64,000 nt of DNA, taken from assembly GCA_016794365.1 (NCBI GenBank), contig JAEUKB010000097.1, positions 154,268 through 218,267 of the forward strand, given 5' to 3'. The notes beneath the pieces are model-generated. The model saw only the letters and a program-made list of their open reading frames with translations, was not told the DNA's origin and made no database searches. This DNA comes from Myxococcales bacterium. GTDB taxonomy: Bacteria > Myxococcota_A > Polyangia > Palsa-1104 > JAEUJZ01. The position numbers and the translations under genes are program-made. Positions 18,066 to 26,744 of the stretch are shown one piece after another (position 1 is the first letter of the stretch; each line of letters opens with the position of its first letter).

Positions 18066-18972
18066 GGGATTCTCCACGCAGGGGTGACGCAAGAAGAGGG
18101 CTCCACAGCGCGGTCAGAAAGTCCGCAAGCGGTGTTGGCTGCACAGCCAGGCCATCGAGCTGCCGCTGAACAGAGCCCGCAAGTGTAGACAGCTGTTGTT
18201 TCAGGACATCGCGAACAGAGGGAGCCAGCGCTTGCACAGACAAGGAATCAACGGAAGGACTGCCACTACGCAGCGGTAGCTCATGCAGCGAATGAACCCA
18301 CTGATATCCTTGACCCACGAGCAGACCGAAGCGAAACCACTCATCGATCTGGCGCGATCCTGCGGCGATGGCACCGGATGCAGCAGCCATTCCGAACAGT
18401 GCGCCCGTCTTGACGACATGATAGACCGCTGCGCTCTCTGTATCCGAAGGAGACAGCGCACAGACTTCCAGTCCTTGGCTTGCCACCAGTCCACAAGAGG
18501 AACCAGCCGCACGAGCCAGCTCGCGTCCGATTCGGAGTGCGCGTGGTGCATGCGAGCGCGGTGCATCCATGATCAGTTCAAAGCTGCGTGTCAGCAGCGC
18601 ATCCCCAACCAGCACGGCCAGCGATTCCCCAAACAGAACATGAACGGTCGGTTGTCCGCGTCGATGCGTGGCATTGTCAAAGCACGGAAGGTCGTCATGA
18701 ACCAAGGATGCGATGTGTACAAGCTCCAGCGCGCAGGCGGCTCGCAGGGCCAAATCAAGATCCGCAGCCTTGGCTCCGCATGCCTGTGCAACCCGCAGCA
18801 GGAACTGTGGACGCATGCGCTTTCCCGACGTCAACACAGCATATCGTAGCGCGCGATGCAGCGTCTCTGGCTGGGTCTGTACGCTGGGAAGGAGCAAGTC
18901 CAGCGCTGTCTCGATCTGTGGCCGAAGAGGCGAAGACAACTGCAACGTCAGGACAGGCTTCGGAGGAGTCAT
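18049..18972 (-). CDS. Isoprenyl diphosphate synthase homologue lacking second Asp-rich motif
   Basis: This 307-residue protein has the trans-isoprenyl diphosphate synthase fold that elongates allylic diphosphates with IPP. It keeps GKRMRP at residues 50-55, the first Asp-rich motif HDDLPCFD (Asp93, Asp94, Asp99) and KTG at 188-190. At the place of the second DDxxD motif it reads QGYQWVHSLHE (221-231), with no Asp. Normal prenyl transfer would be expected to be badly impaired. It lies 45 bases after a Family 2B-type encapsulin gene. Polyprenyl synthases are known cargo candidates of such shells, so it may be the cargo. There is no long disordered N-terminal targeting tail. Confidence 0.85.
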   Translation of the reverse strand: MTPPKPVLTLQLSSPLRPQIETALDLLLPSVQTQPETLHRALRYAVLTSGKRMRPQFLLRVAQACGAKAADLDLALRAACALELVHIASLVHDDLPCFDNATHRRGQPTVHVLFGESLAVLVGDALLTRSFELIMDAPRSHAPRALRIGRELARAAGSSCGLVASQGLEVCALSPSDTESAAVYHVVKTGALFGMAAASGAIAAGSRQIDEWFRFGLLVGQGYQWVHSLHELPLRSGSPSVDSLSVQALAPSVRDVLKQQLSTLAGSVQRQLDGLAVQPTPLADFLTALWSPLLASPLRGESHASEP

Positions 18973-19017
18973 GCGGTCTCCACACCAGACAGCATCACCA
19001 ATGGAAACATCACTGCG

Positions 19018-20424
19018 CTATCGACCCAGCTCGACGTTTTCCAGTACACCAATAGCGTCGGGAACGAGGATCGCCGCAGCGAAGTACGTACTGACCAGAT
19101 AGCGCAGGATCGCTTTGTCGTTGATTCCCATGAAGCGCACATTCAGACCGGGTTCAACTTGATCCGGAAGCTGCGCGGGACGGAGTCCAACGACCCCTTG
19201 ATGATCCGCACCAAAGCGGATCGCCAGAATCGAAGTCGTCCGGGTATCCGAAACAGGCATCTTCGGACAAGGAAGGAACGGAACGCCGCGCCACGCTTGC
19301 ACTGGCTTGCCATCCACCACGATGGTTTCGGGATAGACGCCACGACGATTGCACTCCCTTCCGAAGGCAGCAATCGCATCAGGATGTCCCAAAAAGAGCT
19401 GGGTCTTTCGTCGCCGCGACAGCAGATCATCCATGTCATCTGGCGAAGGTGGACCACCGCGTGTCTGAATCCGCTGCTTTGGCTCCACATTGTGGAGCAA
19501 GCCAAAGTCGCGATTGTGAAGCAGCTCCCATTCCTGATGTTCACGCAGCGCTTCGATGGTCAGCCGCAGCTGCTCTTTGGTCTGATCCATCGGTCCGTTG
19601 TAGAGATCTGCAACGCGTGTATGGATATGAAGGATGGTCTGCGCAACAGACAGCTCGTACTCGCGCGGGTGTCGCTCATACGCGACAAACGTCGTCGGAA
19701 GCTCGTACTCCCCACGCTGTCCTGCGGACATCTCGATCGAAGCTTGGCCGTGCTTGTCTTGCGGCTTCTGTAGCTGCTCCTTCACCGTTTGCAGGTGCTC
19801 TGCAAGCGATGGATGTTCTTCGACCGCAGCAGTCCATGCCTGGCGCGGCAGCAGCACGACCTTGCAGGCCGTACACGCTTTGGCACTAAAGTCCCAGGTT
19901 GCGCGACCGTCCAGCAGTCCGCTCACACCGAAATAATCACCGTCTCCGATCACACCGAGTTCCAGCATGTCGCCGTACTTTCCGGTGCGCTGCATGCTGA
20001 CCTTGCCAGAGACAATCACAAAGAGCTGATCGGCAGGCTGACCCTCGGTCACAATCAGGTCGCCAGCCGCATGTTCACGCTGCACAAAGCGGTCTGCAAT
20101 TGCATCCAAAACATCGGCTTCTTCATATCCACGCAGCAGCGGAAGCTCTCCGAGTTCCTGAGGAATGATGCGCGCCACTCCGCCGACTTCCGTACACGAA
20201 ATGATGCCATCCCCCAGAGCATAGCTGAGCCGACGGTTCACGCGATACACACCACCGGACACATCCACCCACGGGAGAAACCGCAGCAGCCAGCGCGCGG
20301 TGATTCCCTGCATCTGCGGAGGCGACTTGGTCGTCGTGGTAAGCAGTCGCGCCGCAGCCGTTGAGAGACTCTGCTGCCGATGCTGATCTTCGGATTCCGT
20401 CTGCTTGCGATTCTGATTCGTCAT
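19018..20424 (-). CDS. Family 2B-type encapsulin shell protein, copy 2
   Basis: This 468-residue protein carries the Family 2 encapsulin N-terminal signature TTTKSPPQMQGITARWLLR followed by VNRRLSYALGDG. A cyclic-nucleotide-binding domain is inserted (about residues 85-200, REHAAGDLIVTEGQPADQLFVIVSGKVS...GDGDYFG). The remainder is the HK97-type shell domain, ending GVLENVELGR. Such proteins self-assemble into icosahedral protein compartments. They were formerly annotated as Crp-like regulators, but there is no DNA-binding domain here. I start at ATG 20424. It differs clearly from copy 1, implying a two-component shell, and lies between copy 1 and the isoprenyl synthase. Confidence 0.92.
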   Translation of the reverse strand: MTNQNRKQTESEDQHRQQSLSTAAARLLTTTTKSPPQMQGITARWLLRFLPWVDVSGGVYRVNRRLSYALGDGIISCTEVGGVARIIPQELGELPLLRGYEEADVLDAIADRFVQREHAAGDLIVTEGQPADQLFVIVSGKVSMQRTGKYGDMLELGVIGDGDYFGVSGLLDGRATWDFSAKACTACKVVLLPRQAWTAAVEEHPSLAEHLQTVKEQLQKPQDKHGQASIEMSAGQRGEYELPTTFVAYERHPREYELSVAQTILHIHTRVADLYNGPMDQTKEQLRLTIEALREHQEWELLHNRDFGLLHNVEPKQRIQTRGGPPSPDDMDDLLSRRRKTQLFLGHPDAIAAFGRECNRRGVYPETIVVDGKPVQAWRGVPFLPCPKMPVSDTRTTSILAIRFGADHQGVVGLRPAQLPDQVEPGLNVRFMGINDKAILRYLVSTYFAAAILVPDAIGVLENVELGR

Positions 20425-20583
20425 GATCTTACTCTCTTCATCGCAGCGTCTGTTTCCGCGCACGGTTGAGAGTCTCTGCACCCTGTTTGGAACAGAGCAC
20501 AGAGACTCCCAAGACGAGACGGTTTACGGACTCTGCAAGTCGATCAGTCCTGTCTGCGATGGCTGTCCGCAGACTTCGTACCG

Positions 20584-22005
20584 CTAGTCACCCGAGCGGC
20601 CCAGCTCGACACTTTCCAGAATCGCCAGCGCATCAGGAACCAGCACTGCGACCGAGTAGTAAGCGCTCACCAGGTACTGCATGATCGCCTTGTCGTTGAT
20701 GCCCATGAAGCGGACATTGAGGCTCGGCTGGTACTCATCGGGAAGACCCGTCTGATGCAGACCCACGACGCCCTGGTTGGCCTCACCCGTTCGCATCAGC
20801 AGGATCGAGCTGGTGCGCGTGTCCGAAACCGGAATCTTGCTGCACGGGAAGATCGGCACGCCGCGCCACGAAGGAATCTTGTTTCCACCAATGTCGGTCG
20901 CCGTCGGATAGATGCCTCGGCGATTGCACTCCTGACCGAATGCAGCGATCGCGCGCGGATGCGCCAAAAAGAAGCTCGGCTCTTTGTGAACCATTGCCAG
21001 CAGCTCATCCATATCATCCGGCGTCGGCGGTCCGCTGCGGGTGTGAATGCGCTGCTTGAGATCGGCATTGTGCAACAGGCCAATCTCTTTGTTGTTCAGC
21101 ATCTCGAACTCTTGACGTTCGCGAAGCGCTTCCACCGTCAAGCGGAGCTGCTGCTCCGTCTGGTTCATTGGATTGTTGAACAGATCGGCTACACGGGTGT
21201 GAACCTGGAGCACAGTCTGCGCGACAGCCAGCTCATATTCACGCGGCTTGAGCTCGTAATCAACGAACGTACCGGGCAGGATGTATTCGCCCTTTTGACC
21301 AGCGGTCAGCTCGATGGCGGCTTCACCCGTCTGATCCTTTTTCGCTTTGCGCGCGCGGGTCTTAAACGCAGTGATGTGCTTCTGAAGCGACTCATGCTGC
21401 GCGACGACTTCTTCAAAGACCGACTGCTGTAGGCTCAGCAGAATGACCGGAGTGACCGCTTTGGCCGTAAACTGCCAGTGATCCTGCGTCTCCAGAATTG
21501 CTTCCCAGGAGTAGTGATCTCCGTCGGCAAGCGTCTCTAGAATGGTCAAATCACCGTACTTGCCAGTTCCAATCTTGTTGACCTTACCGTGTGCGATCAG
21601 GCCAATCGAATCGGCGGGCTTGCCCATTTCAACAATGACATCGCCAACCTTGTATTCTCGCTGAACAAACTTGCTGGCGAGTACCTGGAGCACATCGAGA
21701 TCTTCATATCCACGCAGGAAAGGAAGCTCGCACAGCTCTTGCGGAATCACCGACACCTTGGCACCGACGTTGGTAAACGTCACACGGCCATCGCCCACCG
21801 CATAGCTCAAGCGACGGTTGACACGGAACACACCGCCTTGAACATTCATCCAGTACAGCTGGCGAAGCAGCCAGCGCGACGAAATGCCTTGCATCTGCGG
21901 AGGCGACTTGGTCGTTGTGGCCAAATTGCGCGCAGCCGCCGTATCCAAGCTGCTCTGTTGTTTTTCTCCCGGTGCCCCGGTCTGGTTCTTATCTTGTGTA
22001 GCCAT
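20584..22005 (-). CDS. Family 2B-type encapsulin shell protein, copy 1
   Basis: This 473-residue protein shares the architecture of copy 2: N-terminal SPPQMQGISSRWLLRQLYW, an inserted cNMP-binding domain (about residues 90-205, EYKVGDVIVEMGKPADSIGLIAHGKVN), and an HK97-fold shell ending AILESVELGRSGD. It is the first gene of the operon. AAGGAGA stands six bases before the ATG, and an AT-rich promoter region lies upstream. Whether cAMP or c-di-GMP binds cannot be told by eye. Copies 1 and 2 are alignable along their whole length, so they are ancient paralogues that probably co-assemble. Confidence 0.92.
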   Translation of the reverse strand: MATQDKNQTGAPGEKQQSSLDTAAARNLATTTKSPPQMQGISSRWLLRQLYWMNVQGGVFRVNRRLSYAVGDGRVTFTNVGAKVSVIPQELCELPFLRGYEDLDVLQVLASKFVQREYKVGDVIVEMGKPADSIGLIAHGKVNKIGTGKYGDLTILETLADGDHYSWEAILETQDHWQFTAKAVTPVILLSLQQSVFEEVVAQHESLQKHITAFKTRARKAKKDQTGEAAIELTAGQKGEYILPGTFVDYELKPREYELAVAQTVLQVHTRVADLFNNPMNQTEQQLRLTVEALRERQEFEMLNNKEIGLLHNADLKQRIHTRSGPPTPDDMDELLAMVHKEPSFFLAHPRAIAAFGQECNRRGIYPTATDIGGNKIPSWRGVPIFPCSKIPVSDTRTSSILLMRTGEANQGVVGLHQTGLPDEYQPSLNVRFMGINDKAIMQYLVSAYYSVAVLVPDALAILESVELGRSGD

Positions 22006-22755
22006 CTGGTTCTCCTTATCTTTCTATCGACCAAGAGCAAAACGACGGTGTGTTCGCTCTCATTGAGAAAGCTGTCAGCCTTGCTTACTTGCTACTTTGT
22101 CTGTTTATCGAGGATTGGTTGCATGCCACCCAAAGCCGCCACCCATTCATGCTTCGAGTCCGCGCAGACATTGATGAAGCGCTCTGTTTCTGTGGCTCGC
22201 GCGGAATGCAGCCGCTGCGCTGTCTTCGCTACCGACGGATCCAATCTGCTCGCGCAGCGCACAGTACGGGAGTGCGGAACGGGCCTTCACATGCGATCGA
22301 AATGCAGCGCAGTGCGTAGACGACAGCCGATCCATCGGCGCCTCCGCTGCGATCGCCAAGGCAGTCAACGTAGCCCTCCCATCCCCATTCCGTTCAATCC
22401 CCCAAGGACTGTCCGTGCCGCAGTCGTCCTACATCGTCTGACGTTGGAAACACGCGAGGAGCAGTGTGTACCGGAGCAGATTACGGCAAGAGAGTAGTTT
22501 GCAAAGAAAATGCAGTCAACAATACATTTATGTAAAAATTAGTTAGAAAAATTACATCAGAGCACATACAACTTCCATCTCTTTGGATCAGACGATGCGC
22601 GCTTTGCGCACGAGGCTGAGCGCTCGAAGTGTCTGATTCCGCACAAGAGCTGGCGACTCACGCGCGCAAAGAGCGACCGCGAGCGGGCGATCGATCCGCG
22701 AAACGACTGCTGCGCGCGCAACCATCCGGCATTGCTTCCGAATATCCAAAGAGGA
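22006..22755. other. Divergent promoter region, no gene recognised
   Basis: These 750 bases separate the encapsulin operon (minus) from the peptidoglycan-binding gene (plus). Small open frames exist, but none has a convincing start or protein character. The stretch about 22498-22572 is markedly AT-rich compared with its surroundings and may hold promoters. No palindrome or terminator was recognised. Confidence 0.5.
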
Positions 22756-25359
22756 ATGCCGAAACAGCTTCATCGCGATCCCGTTCTCGATCCGTTTCAG
22801 CCCACTTCTAAGCATCCTGTCGCAGAGACTGCGACTGCGCCCCCACAGGGAGTCTCTTCTGCGCTGCATCCACCGAGCTCTGGTGCGCAGCGCTTGTGGG
22901 AGATGGTGGCTCCGATTGCGATGCACGGAATCTCTTCCTACCTGGCGGCTCGTCCGGGTGCGGTCCAAGCACTGCAAGGATGGAGCAGTCAAGTCGGGGG
23001 ATTCCTCAAGCGAGCGGGCGCACTGCTGGGGAGCTTGGGACACGTCTCGGCGCACGATACTTCTGCGCAGTCAAGCGCAGCGCAAGCAAAGGAATCCGGC
23101 GCAGCACACAGCGAACCCGAACCACAAACAGAGTCTGTGAAAGAGCCTCTGAAGGAGCCTGCGCAACCACAGACAGAGTCTGTGAAAGAGCCTGCGAAAC
23201 AGACGGAACCTGCGAAACAGACGGAACCTGCGAAACAGACAGAGCCTGCGAAACAGACAGAGCCTGCGAAACAGACGGAGCCTGCGCAACCACAGACAGA
23301 GTCTGTGAAAGAGCCTGCGAAACAGACGGAGCCAGAGCCTGCACCTGTGGCGAAGGCGGAAGCGAAAGCGGAAGCGACACCGGGACATGAAACGGCAGGA
23401 ACTGCTGGTGCAGCTCCGCGCGAAAGCAGTGCAGACAAGACAGACAAAGCAGGGAGCGATCCGAAGGCAGATCCATGGCGGAGCGTGCTCAAAGGACAGA
23501 CGCGACTACGCGAAGGAGACAGCGGTCCGGCAGTGACCAAGATGCAGTCCGCGCTCAGTCAAGCAGGCTTCGCAGTGCCCTCGTCAGGGGTGTTTGATGA
23601 AGCCACGAAGAAGGCGCTGCTGCGCTTCCAGAATACCTATCACATTCAAGCCACCGGCGAGCTGGGTGCGCAGACCAGCAACGGACTCGAAGAAGTGGTG
23701 GGATGGAAAGGGGTTGCAACCGGAAAGGACATTCTGGAACCAGGGGAGCAAGGGCCCGCAGTGACCATGCTCCAGCGTCAGCTTGTGGCCGCAGGATACA
23801 AAGTGGACTTGTCGGGAATCTATGATCCCAAGACGGCTGCAGTCGTCAAAGAGCTTCAGCGCAGCAAAGGCTGGGGGCCCGACGGAAAAGTGGGTCCGCT
23901 CACGGTCGGCGCCATCAACGAGCTACATGAAGAAGACAGCGCAGAGCCGGACAACGTGAACCACGTTCCTGATAACAAGCAAGGGAAGGAAGTCTACCAA
24001 GACAACAAAGCGCGACTGCGCAACATGAAGGTTCAGCTAAGCCAGGGACAGAAAGGCGACATGGAGCTGTTCCTGCGCAACTGGGACAAGCATGAAGCGC
24101 GTTATGACAAAGTGGGACAGAGCGCCAACATGCCACCAGAGCTGATTGCTGCGCTGCACTGGCGAGAGTCGTCAGGAGACTTCGGAACCTATCTGCATCA
24201 AGGGGATCCGCTGGGCAAACCGCCTCGTCACTGGCCGACCAACATTCCTACGTTCTACAAGTGGGAAGACGCAGCGGCGGATGCACTCCATCGTCAAAAA
24301 GACATCCAGAAGATGTTTCATATTGGGCGCGATACCACCGACATGGCTGCGCTGGCGAGTTATTCGGAGTTCTACAACGGACTTGGTTATCACTACAAAG
24401 ACAAGCCCAGTCCGTACGTGTTTTCAGGGACCGATCAGTACTCACGAGGGAAGTACGTTGCCGACGGTCACTACGATCCAAATGCCAAAGACGCGCAGCT
24501 TGGAACCATGGCCATGATTACTGCGCTGCGTGAGCGCGAACAAGCAACGCAGGAACCAAAACCCAGCACTTCATCAGGAGATGAGCAGAGTCACATTGCA
24601 CTGACCATGGCTGCGCATCCGTGGTTGGAAGACAAGCCCAAACAGCCAGCCGCTCATCCAGGCAAGCCATCGGGATCCGATGCAGCGCACAAGCCGCAGA
24701 CTCCTGCTCCTTTGGGTCCGATTGCAGAGCCGCGTACGGAAGCAGAGCGGTATGAATACTATCGGCGCGCGGTCGAAGAGATGGGCGGTACGTTTGATTC
24801 CCGACCCGAGCAGCGCAACGTAGTCGGAGTGCGTGGCTGGATGAACGGCCAACCGGTTCCCAACATCAAGGATCAGTACAACGATACGCTTGCGGTGCTG
24901 TGGAATGACAAGCAAGGGAAGCCGCACGTTCAGAAGTACAACGCCACCGTCGATCCTGGTGCGTATCCGCAGTTCTACAATCCAGCGGGAGACGCACACC
25001 TGATGCCCGGTCAGTACAACTACGTACTGGGTGATCACAAGGGACATACTGCGCTCAATCAGGATCAAGCGGTGCGAGTCTGGCGCGATGCCAACAAAGA
25101 CGGGATTCGTCAAAAGCACGAGCCATCAGAGAGCGGCTGGTTTGGCATCAACGTGCATGCAGGTGGGACAGAACCCCAAGTGAGAAACTGGTCCGCAGGC
25201 TGTCAGGTGATCCGGGGTGGATGGGGTGGCGATCCGTGGCAGAACTTCATTCATCAGATGAAGTCCGATCCGGATCATCGCTACAAGTACACGCTGATCG
25301 ATGGAACAGACATGCCGCGCCAAGAGCTGAAGCCGGAAGCGCATCACGATCGGACCTAA
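22756..25359 (+). CDS. Multidomain peptidoglycan-binding / lytic-transglycosylase-like protein
   Basis: This 867-residue protein opens with a non-secretory N-terminus, then a Pro/Glu/Lys-Gln-Thr repeat region (about 125-235). Two PG_binding_1 domains follow (REGDSGPAVTKMQSAL and EPGEQGPAVTMLQRQL). Next is a lysozyme-like domain with PPELIAALHWRESSGDFGTY, where Glu in the RESSG loop is the likely catalytic acid. The C-terminal domain has INVHAGG and SAGCQVI, resembling the His and Cys motif of L,D-transpeptidase-like or phage endolysin domains. I use ATG 22756, although GAGGA touches the codon. Lack of a signal peptide suggests delivery by another system or by lysis. It may be an effector. Confidence 0.82.
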   Translation: MPKQLHRDPVLDPFQPTSKHPVAETATAPPQGVSSALHPPSSGAQRLWEMVAPIAMHGISSYLAARPGAVQALQGWSSQVGGFLKRAGALLGSLGHVSAHDTSAQSSAAQAKESGAAHSEPEPQTESVKEPLKEPAQPQTESVKEPAKQTEPAKQTEPAKQTEPAKQTEPAKQTEPAQPQTESVKEPAKQTEPEPAPVAKAEAKAEATPGHETAGTAGAAPRESSADKTDKAGSDPKADPWRSVLKGQTRLREGDSGPAVTKMQSALSQAGFAVPSSGVFDEATKKALLRFQNTYHIQATGELGAQTSNGLEEVVGWKGVATGKDILEPGEQGPAVTMLQRQLVAAGYKVDLSGIYDPKTAAVVKELQRSKGWGPDGKVGPLTVGAINELHEEDSAEPDNVNHVPDNKQGKEVYQDNKARLRNMKVQLSQGQKGDMELFLRNWDKHEARYDKVGQSANMPPELIAALHWRESSGDFGTYLHQGDPLGKPPRHWPTNIPTFYKWEDAAADALHRQKDIQKMFHIGRDTTDMAALASYSEFYNGLGYHYKDKPSPYVFSGTDQYSRGKYVADGHYDPNAKDAQLGTMAMITALREREQATQEPKPSTSSGDEQSHIALTMAAHPWLEDKPKQPAAHPGKPSGSDAAHKPQTPAPLGPIAEPRTEAERYEYYRRAVEEMGGTFDSRPEQRNVVGVRGWMNGQPVPNIKDQYNDTLAVLWNDKQGKPHVQKYNATVDPGAYPQFYNPAGDAHLMPGQYNYVLGDHKGHTALNQDQAVRVWRDANKDGIRQKHEPSESGWFGINVHAGGTEPQVRNWSAGCQVIRGGWGGDPWQNFIHQMKSDPDHRYKYTLIDGTDMPRQELKPEAHHDRT
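23191..23280 (+). repeat. Five 18-bp tandem repeats encoding Pro-Ala-Lys-Gln-Thr-Glu
   Basis: Five in-frame copies of an 18-mer (CCTGCGAAACAGACGGAA-like) encode a flexible hexapeptide linker inside the peptidoglycan-binding gene. Copy number probably varies by slippage without breaking the frame. Confidence 0.93.
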
Positions 25360-25666
25360 CCTGCGACCACTACGAAACCAACAGTTTGAGTACGGAGCGT
25401 GGGGGCGACCCCCCGCACTTCGTGCCGGGGACTGTCGCCGGAGAGCTTTTTTTCGGGCCGCCTGCGGAACGGAAAAAAGTCTCGCAGGGTAGCGGGGCCC
25501 CTCGCGAAACATGCGGGTTTGGGAATGGACGGGGTTTAGCGTCAGCTAACCCCCGACGGTCCGTCATTTCTTTTCGTCGCTCCCGAGAGAGCGGACGGAT
25601 GCGTCTTGCATCAAGAAACAATAAAAATGTATCTTATATATCGTAAATCAATGAGAAAATAAGACA
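25360..25666. other. Noncoding region with strong hairpins before the internal integrase
   Basis: No gene is supported here. The first 200 bases are unusually GC-rich, with several inverted repeats. The clearest is 25531-25554, where GGGGTTTAGC and GCTAACCCC pair around GTCA with one bulged T. The final 60 bases are strongly AT-rich and probably contain the integrase promoter. The composition differs from both neighbours, and an attachment or regulatory region of the internal integrase could lie here. Confidence 0.5.
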
Positions 25667-26710
25667 ATGTACATCTATGGTCCCTACCCTCCCGCAGAGG
25701 GGAGAACGAAGTGGCGCGTGGTGATTTACGACCCGATCACAGGCAAGCGAAAGAGCCTGTGCGCCGACACGCGGGGAGCAGCGGACTTGCTGGCTGTGCA
25801 GCTTCGGAAAGAGACAGAGACGACGCCTTCTCTGACGGTACACGAGGCGCTCGCGCAGTGGATTGATGAAAAGCGTCCGGCGTGGCGGAATCCGGACTCT
25901 GTTGCGCGTCACGTTGAGAATCGCATCAAAGTGTGGATTCCTAATGTGCCGATCGATGAGATTGATGCCGCGCGAGCGTCGGAGCTGTACCTGGCGGTGA
26001 CGAAGACGGAAGGGAAGTTCGGACCGCTCAAGGCAGCGACGCACCACGGCTACTTAAAGACGACGAAGGAGTTCTGGCGCTGGCTGCTCGACAAAGAGCT
26101 GATCGAAAAAGATCCGTTTGCGAAAGTGAAGCCGATTGGGAAAGCCAATGCAGGCAAGCCGCAGCTCGGACCGCTGGAAGCGAAGACGCTGGAACGACTC
26201 CTCTTTGACAGAGCCAAGCACGGGGAAGAGGGTGCGCTGGCGATTCTGGTGCAGCTCTATCTGGGGTTGCGTCCGTCGGAAGTGCTGGGTCTTACGGTCG
26301 GAGCAGTGGACGGCATCAACGTATTTGTGAACGGCACGAAAAACCAGAACGCGAAGCGTCGGCTGGAGCTGTTTGCTCCGGTTGCGAAGCTGCTTGCAAA
26401 ACACTGTGCAAAGCGACCGCTCAGCGAGCGGATTTTCGCACGAGACAGAGAAAGACAGCCGTCCCCCAACTGGATGTATAAGCGGCTGCATTCCTACTGC
26501 GATGAAGCCAAGATTGGGAGAGTCTGTCCGCACTCCCTTCGTGGTCTGCATTCGTCGCTGGCGCTCGAAGCGGGGGCAACATCAAACGATGTTGCGCGAT
26601 CGCTTGGACACTCTAGCTTTGCGGTCACAGCGAAGCACTATGCCAAGGCTGATTCCATTGAGGTTGGCAAAGCGCGCAGAGTCGTCGGATCGCTGCATGC
26701 GAAGCGATAA
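25667..26710 (+). CDS. Tyrosine recombinase (phage-type integrase), internal
   Basis: This 347-residue site-specific recombinase has an N-terminal arm-binding/SAM-like core-binding region (SLTVHEALAQWIDEKR...). Its catalytic domain keeps Arg in GLRPSEVLGL, HSLRGLHSSLALEAG (His-x-x-Arg), GHSSFAVTAKHY with the second His, and the nucleophile Tyr. It appears intact. It is on the plus strand, in the middle of the island, convergent with heme oxygenase and unlike the integrase at the right end. It may be the remnant driver of an earlier insertion that brought the encapsulin half, but I found no repeat pair attributable to it. Confidence 0.9.
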   Translation: MYIYGPYPPAEGRTKWRVVIYDPITGKRKSLCADTRGAADLLAVQLRKETETTPSLTVHEALAQWIDEKRPAWRNPDSVARHVENRIKVWIPNVPIDEIDAARASELYLAVTKTEGKFGPLKAATHHGYLKTTKEFWRWLLDKELIEKDPFAKVKPIGKANAGKPQLGPLEAKTLERLLFDRAKHGEEGALAILVQLYLGLRPSEVLGLTVGAVDGINVFVNGTKNQNAKRRLELFAPVAKLLAKHCAKRPLSERIFARDRERQPSPNWMYKRLHSYCDEAKIGRVCPHSLRGLHSSLALEAGATSNDVARSLGHSSFAVTAKHYAKADSIEVGKARRVVGSLHAKR

Positions 26711-26744
26711 CCGATGCACACAGAGTCCACCTTCTGACATCCGA

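Noticed and set aside
19018..22005. Annotating the two cNMP-domain proteins as Crp/Fnr-type transcription regulators
   Set aside because: There is no HTH domain, and the SPPQMQGI N-terminus and HK97-type remainder fit Family 2B encapsulin shells.
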